A stretch of 64,000 bases of DNA. Origin: Helopsaltes ochotensis. Its lineage: Eukaryota > Chordata > Aves > Passeriformes > Locustellidae. The notes below the pieces were generated by a model. It searched no databases, was not told where the DNA came from, and saw nothing but the letters and a program-made list of their open reading frames with translations. Shown piece by piece: positions 39,534 to 53,127 of the stretch. The stretch covers positions 185,724 to 249,723 of the forward strand of contig VXBM01000273.1 of NCBI GenBank assembly GCA_013400155.1, given 5' to 3'. The position numbers and the translations under genes are program-made. The first letter of the stretch is position 1; every line of letters begins with the position of its first letter.

Positions 39534-42500
39534 ATGTAGAGCATAAAGATCAACGTGATTTTTTTAAAAAAATTTTCTTATTTGGAGTTTATGATATGTT
39601 GAATTTTGGCTAACAGGTGAATTAATATGGCAAATTACTGCCCTAGGAGATCAAAGGATCTTAAGAAAGGTATTTCTGACTGACTGATTCAATTAAACAG
39701 TACATTGAACTGTAGAATCTGAACAGAAAAGATTTTTTTTTCCACCGAGGCTTGCATGTGCCCTGAAGTATTTTTGAAAAGCCTGTTTCATGCAGAATGG
39801 CTTTTTGTTTAATGTCCCATGAAATTTAAATATATGATTAATATATTATAATGATTAATAAACTCTGTTATTATCCGGGACTGTTCAATGACAATGATTT
39901 TATCATATGAACTACTGAAAGAAGTGTGTTCAGAACTGTGCTTGCTCCATATCTTTTCACAAAACCCTTCTTTACAGTTGAGTGGAAATTGCATAATGAC
40001 TGGTAAAGTGAGCAAGCCTCTAAGTCTACTCTGGTTTGCTCACTGGAGAACAGGAGGCAAATCATTCACACTTAAGGGAAGGCTGCAGCCGTGGAACCCA
40101 GCGAAGGATCCAGGCACAATAAAAGAGACGTGCCCCGCAGTCACGTTGCAGCTTGGATAAAAATGACAAGAAGTACGCTCGATAGCTGCACTTAGAAAGC
40201 TCAACAGACACTAATGGCAGCTTCTGACGAGGATGCTGAAAGCAAATCGCTTCCAAAGAGGTCCCTGCTTTGAGAGTTGTGCTGGTGCACCATTCTTCAT
40301 TGCCGCTGCTGCCTACCTGCCTCCACTTCATATCACAGAGTTGTGTTGTGCATGATGTCAATCTTTTGAACTTACATACTATACGTACCTTCATTCTAGA
40401 ATAGCTGATAATATCTTCATTCTAATCTCTTTATATGAGTCTAGGGAAACTGCATTCATCAGAAAATATCTGCTAGTTTACACACAAGTGACACACATAG
40501 AAATAATGGATGTGACAAGATTTCTATCATAAATAGCAATTTATAAACTATAAACTCTTAGCATTTTTAACAAAATTCAATGTAGCAATGTTTACTATTA
40601 TTGGCCTTGGTAGTCCCTGCAGATTATCACTGCAAGTGTTCACCTCTGCCTTTCCAGGCTTCCAGACTTCATCCCTAGCACTGTTGTCCTTCCTGTTCCA
40701 CACTTTTGTCCTGAAAGGCCAGAGTATAAAAAAGCAAAATTTCTGTTGTACTTGGACATCTGTGTTGCATTGCAAAATATGGGAACCAAGGACCAGGGAT
40801 TTCTAGGACAGCCCTGACCCAAACAGTGCATCCGTGCTTAGCAGGGGATAGGCACGAAGACCCTTCCCAGCTTGTTCAGGCAGAGCAGGGCTGCTCCATA
40901 AAACCGCCTGCCTGAGTGGCCTAACTGGGTGAGGGCAAAGGGGAGCGGTGGGACTTTTCCACTGAGCCATTCCCATTAAGGCAAGGGGCTGGCGAGTCGT
41001 CGCAGGCCCCCACAACACAGAGAAGTTGCTGGTCTAGTTCAGACTACACAACCAGGAAGCAATAGTGGATTAAAGAAGCTTTTGTCTCCTCACATTCTCC
41101 TTGAATGTACCCAGCTCAGCTATGGTACAACTGTGGGTTTAGTCCATTGAATTTGTATCAGAACAAAGAATGGTTGCCAAATAATCATTTAAAGACTAGG
41201 CAGAGTCTGGGATTGAGGCAGACAAAAGCTCTCCAGTGATCTTTATATACCTAGGTACCAGAATCGAACTGCTCATTAATCTTTCTCCAGAACAACCCTG
41301 TAGCGTGACCTACATCTTGTGCTAATAATGTTTCTGTATATCTCGCTTTATTTCATGAATCCTGTGCTGAAGACTTCGGTGTTAATAAAATGTATCGTTG
41401 TATTAGTTTTGATTGCATCATTTGTGGTGCATTGTTTTAGAGGCAAGTTACACAAGAAAAAAATCATTTCATTACTGATAAAAGTGTTTTGACCTCATTA
41501 GTTGAGCAAACAGGAGTGTGTTTGAACCACAGGCCCCTGGGTATAGCAAAACCTTGTCTCAGCTTAAAACTATCTACTATGAGAGTGGAGTCTGCACCTC
41601 AGAGATGTTCTTGAGACCTTGGGTGTCCTTTTAAGCCTCTGGTTGAATAGCAAGTGCTGAATGGACATAGCAGTGAAATACTTGAAATTAATGTAAGCCA
41701 TGTTAACATATAAAAGAAAAAATGTTGCAATTGAAATTAGGTCTCTCCTTGAATGGCAACTGATTTGCAAACAAATGGAGAAAAATGTCCATCTAATTCT
41801 GCTGCAGAGACCTCACTGCATGAGTTTTGTTGAAAGCTGGCTTTGCAGGTATGAATTTGTCAAATGAAATTGCAAATGTTTTTCAAAAGTCTTTACAATT
41901 TTGCTCAACCCTGCATTTTAACTGATCTGTAAACCGGAAAATTAACAAATCAAATCATAATTTTTATATCTAAAATTAGTCGCTATTAAAATTTTAGAGT
42001 ATTTAAATTCTCATAACTTTTTGAACGTTGTTGAAGCCTTTCCCCCTATGGTACTAAATAACTTTGTCTATTTTGTGTCTTTAAGAGAAGAGATATGTTT
42101 ACAGTGGCCCATTTCTCTTAGACTTAAGATATTATACTTAAATCTAAACAGTTTGGAACTAGGTCTCTTCAGATATCACAAAAAATCCCAACATTCAATA
42201 CTATAGCAACTTCATTCAGGGAGCAGGTTGATTCACTCAAGCAAACTGTGATGCATAGATTTTTACATCCCACAGAGCTATTAAATTGTAAGACTGCCTA
42301 GATATAGATTTTACTTTATTCATAATATAGGACATCAACAACTTTTAAAGGATTTTAAAGATTAAAATAAATGATCTTATGACAGCACTGGAAGAAGCCA
42401 TGTTGCAGTCACTCTTAGGGTCCTGTTCTGACAAGCTCTTACAGCCTCAACTGACACCATGCACTGAACAAAAGATATTCAGCTCTGTGAAGAGTCTGGA

Positions 42501-42916
42501 CCTCTATGAGAGGAAAAGAATTATTCTTTTTTCCCACGGAAGTCAACCGCCTTTTTTTGTTGACTATAGGTGGATCAGGAATTTTATCAACAGGTTTTCA
42601 AATCTACTGCTCAGATTGTGTGTATTTTAAACCATTGATCATATAGGTAGAACTTAGTTAAACACATAGGAATACAACGACTACCATAGCCATATCATCT
42701 AGAACTTTGTATCATTACATAATTTTATGATGACCACTGCCCTCTGAATTTATAAGGGTAAAGCTGTAGTGAAAAAATATGGAATTATCCAGCTGTAGTG
42801 GGCATTTTTATTAACTTTGTCCATTAATGAGTGCATTATGACCTGAAACTCGACCAGGCCTATACTTTGCAGTTCTCATCCATGTGCATTTTTGTAATTA
42901 ATGTGCACAATTAAGC
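39534..42916. other. Non-coding stretch, no gene seen
   Basis: Unique DNA. About 40070-40160 and 40800-41010 are richer in G+C with a few CpGs, and are crossed by minus-strand frames of 110 and 71 codons that I do not recognise. No transposon seen. Confidence 0.5.
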
Positions 42917-42948
42917 TTTTATGCCAAAATAAATGATTTGGCATAAAA
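42917..42948. repeat. Perfect 12-bp inverted repeat (hairpin), 8-base loop
   Basis: TTTTATGCCAAA at 42917-42928 and its exact reverse complement at 42937-42948, separated by ATAAATGA. Just upstream lies TTAATGTGCACAATTAA (42897-42913), itself a near-palindrome. Each arm holds a TGCCAAA word, half of an NFI-type TTGGCN5GCCAA site. It could be a regulatory dyad, a small RNA hairpin or chance. Confidence 0.9.
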
Positions 42949-45900
42949 TATCTATGTTCAAAAACAGATATGTCATGTTCAGAGGAAGATTAGGCTGGAA
43001 GTATAAACTGCTGCAACACGACTGCTCCGTGAGATCTGCACTCTTTGTTGTGCAATATCACTCTTCAGAGTGTTTGAATCTGGCCCTAATGGACTGTGCT
43101 TTATTAATATAGGCACTGCACTGCCACTGTGTTACACAGACAGGGAACAAGAGCTGTATGAATGTGGTATAATTGGGCCATAAAGATGTCAGGCTTGGGA
43201 CTCATCTGGAAGTGAGCATCATAGTGGGCAAGTGCCCTCCCTGCTCCCTCTGTCCGTTGCCTGGGATTGCCAGTAATCCCTCTTCTAAATCCAGTTCTGG
43301 CTCTTTTAGAACTTCTCTTTCAAAGGAGGACAAAAGGAGCAAAAAAATTGCTCCTGCCTTTCCTCTTTGTTAAATTTAAGTAATTCTAAATCCTTTCTCC
43401 AGACTATTCAGGAAAAAAAGATGTCAATGAGACCTCACAACATCATCTGATGCATCAGACAGGTATCAACTAGCAATCTGAACCTAATTTATAATTTTTT
43501 GGCTCTTGTATGGGAAAGACAAAATAATCATCTCTAACTGGCCACAGTTATGTGGGAAGAGATGATTTCCAATCCCTCTAGATGATGGTCAGAAAAATAC
43601 CAATAGCAGAGCATAAGAAATTCATTGCTAGGGTAAAAGATGACTTTGCTGAGGAGAGTAAGAGAAGCACACTCAGACATTGATCCTACCAGAGTCCTTT
43701 TTCCTAAATATTGCTTCCCTTAATGTGCCTCACAAATGAAAAAAAGTAGTCCTCAAAGGTAAGTATGCCTGACTAGACACAGCAGCCCTGAAGTTACAGC
43801 ACTGCATTCTGTAAGTGGCACATTCTGATTTTTAGTAAATATCTCAGCCACATAGCAGCAGGTTAAATTGCAGCAGAAAACCAACCAAGAATTGCAGGCC
43901 AGCTGTGAAGAGTAAATGGAGTGATAAGATTATTACTGTATTGAGGAAGCAGAACAGAAAATTGAAATAAGAATTTGTCTGTGACCAGAAGCTGGAGAGA
44001 CCCTTGTGTCTGGCCATTGACTAATATTATGTTTCCTCAAAAGCTTCATTTATTTTTGCTGTTCATTGAATTGGTTCTTACCAAGATTTTCAAGCAGAAA
44101 CTTTTGTAGTCTGTTGCTGCAGCACTGAAAGATGTCACAGAGGGCAGCTGCCCTTCACTTTGCCAGAGACAGTAGAGGGTGGTAACATTTGTGTTCTGTT
44201 ATTATTACTGCTGTCATTTCATATACCGTTGTTTTAAACTTTAAAAAAAAATCCTTTCAGAAGGTCTTTTTCTATCACCTTTCAGCTGATAATTTTCTTT
44301 TACAATGTCTGAAGGCAAGAAAATCAAAGACTGTGATCTGTCCAAGAAGACAAAAAATATTAAAGACATATTTTCATTTTTGATATTTATTTTTGTTTAT
44401 ACTCTCAAATCATAGAGACAGGATCACAAAGACAAGATGATCAGAGAAAAGGCAGGACATCATGTGACCTGTGACCTGTAAAAATATTGTTAATGATGTT
44501 TAATTCACCATTACTGATTGAAAAGGCAATATCTTGGTGTATTGTGCAGGAAACCAAGTCTATGTCTCAACACTATGTATTTTCATGCCTTTCTCTCAAG
44601 ATCTCAACAAGTAAATTTTTTAAGCACATATTTAACCATTCTTTACATGTTTTGTAAACATTTGCAATGATACCACTTGTGAACATCTTTGATGGTGCTT
44701 TTTTAATTTTGCTGCAAAATGCTTAAGAATTGGGAGCCATGCTGTCTGCTGAACTCGATTCACAACTTACATCTCCATGTGTTATTGTTAGTGCTTAGTA
44801 GCAAGTAGATTTATCCCAGTCTAGTAGGTGTAACATGACATCTGTTGAGTCCACTGCCCTCATGGAGAAGCTAGCATAGGGAGCCTCATAGCCAGAAAAT
44901 TTGTAATTAAGTAAGGCAAGACATTAATTCTCTCTTAAATCCATGCACATGCTTTTTGTGGAAATGAACAAGATGTGTGGAGAGACAGGTTTTCTCAATT
45001 ACCAGGGTTAATATTCGTGTGCAAATACAGACTCAGCTAAACCCCACACATATGTCGTAATGTCTACATTCGTCATCCTTTTTTTTTCCTACTGGATATA
45101 CAATATTCATCCAAAATACCCATAAAAAACTGACTGCAAAACTCACATTTTATAGCCTTCCCCAGGAATGTTTGCATTAAATTGCTTTAGACTGAGAAAG
45201 TTTCATTGTGATCAAGACCCAAGAGACATAAAAGGAACATAAAGTATGGGTCATAGTGTGAGTTTATAAGCTAGGCTTCTACTTAATTTATGTTATAGTG
45301 GCAATGCAAGAAGTTGTGGTTTACCAGTAGGACAGCTACGCCTTGAGTTAAATGCTTGCTTTCCACTGGCAGTTTCAGGTGCCTGCCTCTCATGGAAGAG
45401 CTAAATGTCTTATGTGTATGTGTCCTGTAATTCATCATTTGAGAAAAATAAAACTTCATTATCAGACATAAGAACAAGTGCTGCTGACATGTCGTCTGAA
45501 GAAGCTGTGCCTGTATTGCAGTGGCAGCTTCATTTCAAGTTCCTCTTTGTTCCTGGATCAGTGCCAGTGTTCAAATCTCTGCCTGAAGCTGGCACATGCT
45601 GCTTCTGAGAAGAGTAGGAGTTTAACATCTCTATTGAAAATTAAAGGGTTCCCTGTGATTGGATCAGATTGGCTAAGTAGAATTCTATGGTTTATAATTT
45701 CTTTAGTTGGACATCACAAATCACAATTAGAAATACCACAAGATTAATCTTTTTTAAGTTCTGAGACATATCTGCTCAACTTTTGAAGCATAAGGATATC
45801 TTAACAAAAGAGGATAGACTCTAACAGATAAACTAGGTTCCATAATCTTTTACCATATCTGTTTGGTGGTGTTTTTAAAAGATTAAAATGACAGAAAAAG

Positions 45901-47090
45901 CCTTGATCAAATCCAGTAAGCTCTAGAGTTTAACCCAGATGTCTAATACCGCAGAACACTATCCTGGTCAGAATATCAAGGCGAAAATCAAAGCAAAAAG
46001 CATTTTATTTTACCCATTTGTAAGTCAAACTCAAGTTGCTGGGATTTTACTGCTTCAAATATTTGCTTTCTTTTGTTTTCTTTAGCTTTGAGTAATAATT
46101 TGCATCGTGTCTCAATTACCTTTCTCTGCCAGTAGATTTGACTTTCTCAAATAAAACACCTATCATAAATATGTTGAATTTGACACGGGATAATTTTTGA
46201 CCAAAAAAGTGGTGACATATGCTTTAATATTCCTGAAATTTTCTGATCAGGATTTTCTTGAGAGAAATATTTCTGTTTTTTATTTTTGCTACATCATACT
46301 TGGAAATACAAAATGTGAAAGCCTGAATGGAAGGTTTTGAATCAAATAAAAATATTTTTCATAAAATGACTCTTTTGGTTTTCTTTTTTATTATATTTTG
46401 AAAAAGTCTTGCTACAAATTAGAAAATTCACTGTTTATTCTTTGTTCCCATAAAAGTTAAAATGTTTTTATACACAATAGCTCCTTCTGGCATGACCTGT
46501 TACCTTTTTCTGGCTAAGAACGCTTTTCTGTCCAAATGTACAAGCTAGGTGGCAGTTTCAGCTGATTAAAATGCACAGAGGTGCTAAATGTGGCTGCTCA
46601 TTTACACAAATTACTGCTCTGTGTTGCCCTCTGTAAAAGTTGTGAACATGCACCATATGGGGAGGGGAATCAGGGTTAAGGCCATGTCTCTTTATTATTG
46701 ATTTAAAGGTGGACCATGGTTCAGTGAGACTTTCTGGAGCAGGATAAACTTCAGCTATCTTGAAATTAATGGTAGTTATGCCACATATTCTATATTATAC
46801 AATGGTAATTAATTCAAAATGCTATGTTAATCCATTACATGGATTAGAATTTCTTAAATATTTTCTCCACTGTTTTCACAAAAACTTTATAAAACTTCTT
46901 TACATTCAGGCAATACTTATGCAATGGTCCTCTCCTCCACACTGCATTTTTGCCTGGACAACACTGCTGAACTTACTGTGATAAACCTAACTTGTGTCAC
47001 AGCTAAGTCTCTCCTCACACTTTCAATTCTAATTGCTCAGAAGTAGCAGGATCTGATAGACTGTGTCCAGACTCCTCTTGCTTTTAACTG
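42949..47090. other. Non-coding stretch, no gene seen
   Basis: AT-rich unique DNA. Around 46545-46660 a less repetitive segment includes CTAGGTGGCAG, resembling the right half of a CTCF site but lacking the left half. No gene or transposon recognised. Confidence 0.45.
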
Positions 47091-47150
47091 TTCCTTTCCT
47101 CCCCTTCACCCTTCCCCTCCTCCTTAAAAAAAAAAAAAAAAAAAAAAAAA
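47091..47150. repeat. Pyrimidine tract followed by A25
   Basis: About 35 bases of nearly pure C/T (47091-47125) run directly into 25 consecutive A (47126-47150). The A-run could be the tail of a retroposed sequence on the plus strand, but the upstream sequence is not a recognisable transcript and no target-site duplication was seen. Confidence 0.9.
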
Positions 47151-47733
47151 GAGGGTAAGGTGACCCTGGCATAATAGGTGTTAGAGATCTGAGAGTAGTT
47201 TACAAGGTGCTGACCATTTACAAAAGTAAACCATAAGCATCAATAAGAATTGAAGGGTCTTACATTATAGCAACAGCTTGTCCTACACGAGCGGTATCAT
47301 GTGGTTTCTGAAACGCCCACTGCAGCACTCCTGCATTCTCAGCACTGTGCAGGCTTTGGCACTGCAGCTTTGTACTTCCTAGGAGAAAAGACAGAGGTTG
47401 TAGAAAATAAAGGGCACGTAGCACTGAAATGACCTGATGAAAACTGAATATACAGCTCACTCTGGCTCTCAAATGAAGAAGTTTTGTTCTTGTTCCCCAT
47501 CTGCAGGAGGGAGCAGGAAGCATCTCCCTGCCTGTGAGATCACGTTAGAGATAAAGCTGGAAATAAAAATTCATGCCTCAGTCCCAGGAAACACCGAAAA
47601 TAAGGGCCATAAATTTGTCCCCAGCTGATCCAGGTACAGGCATGCTGCATACTTTGCCAGGATCATTATCCTATTCTATTTTTGCAGGTGCCTCATAAAA
47701 TACTCCCATTGTTGTCCCACTTGGCTGCCCCGT
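47151..47733. other. Non-coding stretch, no gene seen
   Basis: Modestly GC-richer unique DNA containing an unrecognised minus-strand frame (47260-47523, 87 codons). Ends at the LTR boundary. Confidence 0.5.
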
Positions 47734-48135
47734 TGTCGCGGTTTAGGAACGGTCTCCAATTTAGTGTTCCCACTAAAACCACCATGTTGCTCCCTCTCCC
47801 TCCCCCTTCAACTGGAGGCACAAAAGACAAAGATCATGGGTTGAGATAAAAACAATTTACTGGTAAAAATGAGATAAGAAAATGAACAGTAACAGCAACA
47901 ATCTTAATAACAAAAGGTATGAGAAAAAGCAATGATTTACACAGACATTGACAATGAGGAAATACTAGACTCTTCTGCCTGCCATATTTTCTCCTCCAGA
48001 AGGAGCACCCTTTTCCTCAGGGAGAAAGAGTCTCTTTTCCCTGCTCCTGGCAATGACATGAAGCGGTATCAAATAACATTTGGGTCCTGACTATTGGAAA
48101 AAAAAATTAACCCAGTCTTGGCTGAAACCAGGACA
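47734..48135. mobile_element. Solo endogenous-retrovirus LTR, decayed, neoavian-type family
   Basis: About 402 bases bounded by TGTCGCGGTTT on the left and GGCTGAAACCAGGACA on the right, so the ends read TGT...ACA as LTRs do. Internal landmarks known to me from a common neoavian/passerine ERV LTR family appear in order: a pyrimidine-rich block near 47790, GGGTTGAGATAAAAACAATTT at 47840-47860, then an A/T-rich AATAA section. No gag, pol or env sequence lies alongside, so it is a solo LTR left by recombination. No matching target-site duplication is obvious. The family may conventionally be written on the opposite strand (TGTCCTGGTTTC...), so no strand is given. Confidence 0.75.
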
Positions 48136-51100
48136 TCCATCTAAACACAGTGATCTCACTACATCATGATGAAAAGAGTGCAATTTTTTGTCATAATCCT
48201 CTGTGTCAAACAAAGACTGCCTTCATCAAGGAATCTGGCTTCTAAGCTACAACCTTTTCCCATCATTTTCTCCAGGGCCTTTGGGCCATATTTGGAATCC
48301 CCAAAGGACACAAAGAACATGCTTGCCCTTTAGACCCAGTCACCTGAACACATACACAGGATACAATGGTGCCTAAGGTTAAGGTGCATTCAAGGAATTT
48401 GTTGGCTCCATCCTGAGACTGTTCCTTCAAAGGCAATATCTCTATAGAGCAGCTACAAGCAGAAGAACTGATTTGTGTATGTGCTGAAGTGAGAGGCAAA
48501 GTGATTTTTAAACATTAAGGAAACACTTCAGGTGGTAAGTAGTACAAACTTTTGCTTAGCAAAGACTTTGTTTAATGTCCAAGACAAAACATCCCTACAG
48601 AAGAAAGGTGAAGGCAAATAACTGATATCTGAGGCAGTCAGCCCTCAGAGGCTTGTTGGTGTTCTTGTGGCCTTGCATTTGGATTTTCTCTTGGACCATG
48701 AGGATATTACAAACGTGGGACACCTAATGGAATAGGAATGTTGACACTAAGGAGACCTAACCCATCCTCCCACAACCCTCCACAAAGGTTTGCAAAGCAA
48801 CACCACGTTTTGCCTGAAATAGAACAAACTGCACCACAACAAGACTTGGAATGTTACTACTGAGTTGAACAGACTTTCATAGGACACGTTCCTCACTTCC
48901 CAGAGTTTTCTTCTACTCTCTGCCAAGGTCCATATAAATCCTTATGCAATATGTAGTTCTTGGTTGGTTACTACATTCAGGCTGGCCCACCAAGTGCAGA
49001 GGGCTGTCCCAGAACAGTCTTTGAAGTGTACTTTGGGACATCCCCACAGATCAGGCTGCTGGTATCCCGTGTGGGAAAGACACCTTGCATCTGTTCTCCC
49101 TGCAGGCATTGCTGTTTCAGGTTAGATCACTGTGAGTTGGAAAGGACACAGAAGAGATGGGATGAAGGTGGAATGGGGTGAGGGAGAGCTGCATAACACA
49201 GAGAATGATTGCATTCACAGTAAGCCCCATTTCTCCATTTGAGTCGGGGTTTTCTGTATCAGTTATGGGCAGCAGTGTGATCCTGTAAACCAGTTCAGCT
49301 CCTGTGCTGACTGGGGGGCCGGGGAGGAAAAGGGAAGCCAAAACAGCCTCATGGCACTATGTACAAGACACCATGAGGCTGGGGATGTAGCAGTGTTGGG
49401 TAACCTAGAACATCCTGGCACCACCTCCCTGGACAGGACGGGGTGTATCAGACAATGAGCGAGCTATGCTGCAGCCTGCCTTCTGGCCTAAAAAAGCTGA
49501 AAGTTCTATGAAAGAGCAATGTCAAACACTGATCCTTTTGTTTGTGGGCCTATAATAAAAGGAAAATTCTTTCAACAATGAGGTGCAGTGAATAATACCA
49601 AAAAGGAAATCCCTTTGACTGCAAGGCATTCCGGCTGCACAGGATACCTTCAGGGATCCCTACATTCTTTGGAATGTGGGTATCTTTAATAATTTAAGAA
49701 TTAGTTTCCCTTTTCATGCCCCTCTTGTGTTGGTTATCTTTCAGATTTATTGTTTGAGGGGTTTTAAGTTATCAATACAATATAATGCTCACCTTAGATA
49801 GGGGAAGATTGATTAAAATAATTTCTGAATTCAGAAATAGCTCCTTTTAGTATTTAAAAAAAGGGAATAAATCTGTTTCCAAGCACATGAAAAGTTAGAT
49901 GAAAGCCATCTTTCATAATATTTCTGTGCTGTGAATGCATATTCAAAGTATTCAGGTACAGGTACAGGTTACCACAGTCGCTTTACTCTGAAGCTAACAT
50001 AACATCCACCAGCCTTTAAGGTAGAAAGGATGTATTTTTATGTGCTCTGACATTTTTAAACTTGGACCGCATTGCAAATGTAGCTGGTAGTTCTCATAGT
50101 CTGGTGTATTTTTAGACCTCGAAAAATTTGGGGCTGAGGAATTGCCTTCTTTCAACATCTTCACATGTCATGGCCCCTTCTCTGTAACTGCAAATGTTTA
50201 AAACCAAATTTTATTCTCTCTGATTTCTTCTTCCTGATATTTCTTTTGAAAAGATAAAATTAAAAGTAATAGAGAGAGGGGAAAGATCAAAATTTTTCAT
50301 GGATGCATTAATGAAAACAGCCAAAAAACCTGCATGTTTATTTTTCACCAGGAACTGTCTCAATTAAAATTTGTTCCTGAATTTCTGCTTGCCTTTCTAA
50401 TTCAAACTGTGACATTATGTGAATTACTCTCCAGTCCAGTGACATAACTCTTCATTTACACTTAAATATGATTGTTATGTGGCTGGATTTTCCAAATGAA
50501 TTTATGAAAATTACATAAATTTGTATTGTGTATGAATATCTAAGGCATATTTCTCACCTGTTATTTATCAGTAACCTGATAAAATAGCCATATAGTCCGA
50601 ATAGTAACATAGTCCGAAACATATATTTAGAGAGCAATAGAAATGCAAAAAATCTTGGAATTTTAGAGACCAATATATTTTTAATGTTTTAAGCCATTAT
50701 TTATGAGAAACATTTTCAGATGGTTTGCATTCACTTTAACACCTAGTTAAAACTGAATCTTTATGAAACATGTTTTTGTTTGTAGTAAGTTTTCTTCTGA
50801 TTTAATACTGCAACTGAAATTGCTTGATATCCTTCAGTGTATATGAAGGAATAGAATTTTCAAGACAGGCTTTCATATCTGTTTTAAAAGGGAGGGATAC
50901 CATTAATAGTCTGGGGACTCAAGAGTGCAGATGAAAGCAGGAAGGAAGGGGCATGAGGGAAGATTTTATTTTCAGTTTATTTTTACGGTCTCTAGCACGC
51001 TTAGTTTGATTTTTCCTCTTGCATTCCAGAATACAGGTGTTTCCCATTAAGACAAGTGAACTGACTTTAATGGCATCCTGCAGAGCTGTGGGCACAGAAT

Positions 51101-52713
51101 GCCTTCTGCGAACTGCCAATAATTATTTGTCCTGGCTTTGTTTCTGGAGATTCTACTTAAAGTGGTTCAAAAGCTGGTAATCTGTTTCATCCCTAAAGAT
51201 TAACCCCCTTGAAAAAAAAGGAGGGGGGGGGAAAAGTGTGCTACACATAATTGAACTGAATAAAAGAGCACTGGTAGTATCTTTGTTAAACAAGGGAATG
51301 ATTTTTAAAGTATGATAAAAGGAGACTTTGGAAGAACACTCGATATGAAGCACCACTACTAATAGAGCTTTACCAATTCCCTCAACAGCCTACAATGCTG
51401 ACATTGGGACTAGTGATAAATCTAAACCTGGTAAGACCTAAAACATTTGTTATTAACAAATGCTTGTATTATAAAACTTGCTTATGGCAATATCAGCCCC
51501 AAGTAGTTCCTGACATTATAATTAGATTTACAAACCCCATCCAGTCTGCCATCTCTTGGGCAAGACCACATGGACACGGGTTCATTTATTTCATGGATTG
51601 TTCTTTCTTACCTTTTCTGAACATCAAATGCCTAGATACAGGTGTAGGTTCTTGCACTGCAGCTTTTGTCTCAAAGTTACAAAATGAACAATCTTTCTTA
51701 TTTTCACCACTCTCTGACCACGACAATTCCAATAGCCTGAAGTTTCCTCTGAAAGGTTCAGTTCAGCAAAACATTTGAATGGTTTGCAAAGTCAGGGCCT
51801 ATGAGAAGCGCTGCTTCATGGGAAACTCTCAGAATCTCCAAGATAATTGTCAGGAAACCAAAGAGGACAAAGGATGATTGCTTTATAAAATGCATATTTA
51901 TGTCTATGTAAAGAGCTAAGTCTCCTAAATTTAACTGCATTTAATATATGTCTATGACCTTTCAAACTACCATATAGCTGAACTTGGAAGATGAAGCCAC
52001 ATTGTGACTGGCCATTTGAAAATCTTATTCACAGTGTTCTCAGATATACTTTCACTTTGCATTTGGCATGATCTCGCACAGATAAGGCATTTAGCCAGTA
52101 TGCAACAATCATTCAGTCTTCTACTATAACATGGGCTACCGTCCATGGACATGCAAATTCCTTTGTCATCTGTATGATTTGCAATGAATAGATTAAAGAG
52201 GGAAATTCAACCAAACCCTGATCCCATTGACATTGAATTCAATAGGAAAATAGGTTGAAGAAAAATGCCATTAGCTGATATCTATTGATATGTAAAATCT
52301 AATTCAGTCCATCTCTGCTTTGATGTTTCTCCTAATAAATTTGAGTGCACTTTCCATAGGCAGATAAAAACAGAGTGTATTTTATCTCAGAATCAACTAT
52401 TGTGCAGTCACTTAGTTCGTGTTCATTGCATATTTTGAGACTTTTAAGAAGTTTTACAATAGCATAACTTCAGAAGAGTGCAGCATAAGAAGAACCAGAA
52501 GTGTTATTACCTTGATTTCCACAGAAAATTAAATGAGTAGTTGTCAAGTAGGTTGAGTTTTAAAAAGCAAAACTAGTTATGAGACAACATTTCATAATAA
52601 TGAGTTGGATGTGTGAAATGACACAAAAATTGTGGTGTTTTTTTCTCCTTTCTCTCCTACAGTCAAAAAGACACAGGTCAGCATTCAAGAGCATGATGGC
52701 TTCAGCCACAGGC
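48136..52713. other. Non-coding stretch, no gene seen
   Basis: Unique DNA, less AT-rich from 48250 to 49500. Minor features: a direct repeat of ATAGTCCGAA (50592-50601 and 50609-50618), GGTACA repeats at 49955-49969, and a purine tract with A8 and G9 at 51211-51236. A 127-codon plus-strand frame (51395-51778) is not recognised and fits chance. Confidence 0.5.
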
Positions 52714-53127
52714 TCAGACGTGGAGATGGGGCTTGTGAGCCCGCAGATAAGGCTGCCTCATGCTGCCAGCAGTGCAAAGATTGAGAGGAGATGCTGAGCT
52801 AAGACTTGGACAGGGCATAAATTGTATCGCATTGTGGCCACTCCAAACCATACAGACACAGGCCAGGTGGGACAGGTCACCTTGGAAAGCCTGAATTAGT
52901 GTAATCACACTAATTAAGATATTGCCAATGATGTTGCTAGTAGTGCTTGTAATACTGGCCACAACAGTGTCAAGCCTCCTATGAGCTCTCAAACTCACTG
53001 AAGCAGCTGGGTAAATGCCCAGATGGTTTGCCCAGAAGAATGCATATGCCATAGTTCTTCTCCAGATTAGCATCTCCACTGGTACTCCAAATACATGTAC
53101 ATAATCCCCAGCCATCGCCGTTGGCAC
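52714..53127 (-). other. Unassigned 137-codon open frame
   Basis: Longest minus-strand ATG frame in the window, with ATG at 53125-53127 and its stop just below 52717. The segment is richer in G+C than its flanks. The middle of the translation has a Ser/Thr/Ile-rich stretch (VVASITSTTSNIIGNI) with spaced hydrophobic residues, then a Cys-containing part (SHLACVCMVWSG). No family was recognised, no splice context was established, and the length is within chance expectation. A decayed retroelement or pseudogene fragment is possible but unsupported. Confidence 0.2.

Noticed and set aside
43735..43765. Strong donor-like AAAG|GTAAGTATG
   Set aside because: No acceptor with a good pyrimidine tract at a plausible distance upstream.
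46545..46565. CTCF-like CTAGGTGGCAG
   Set aside because: Only the right half of the motif fits; the left CCA part is absent.
51395..51778. 127-codon plus-strand open frame
   Set aside because: No motif, no splice context, and a length compatible with chance.
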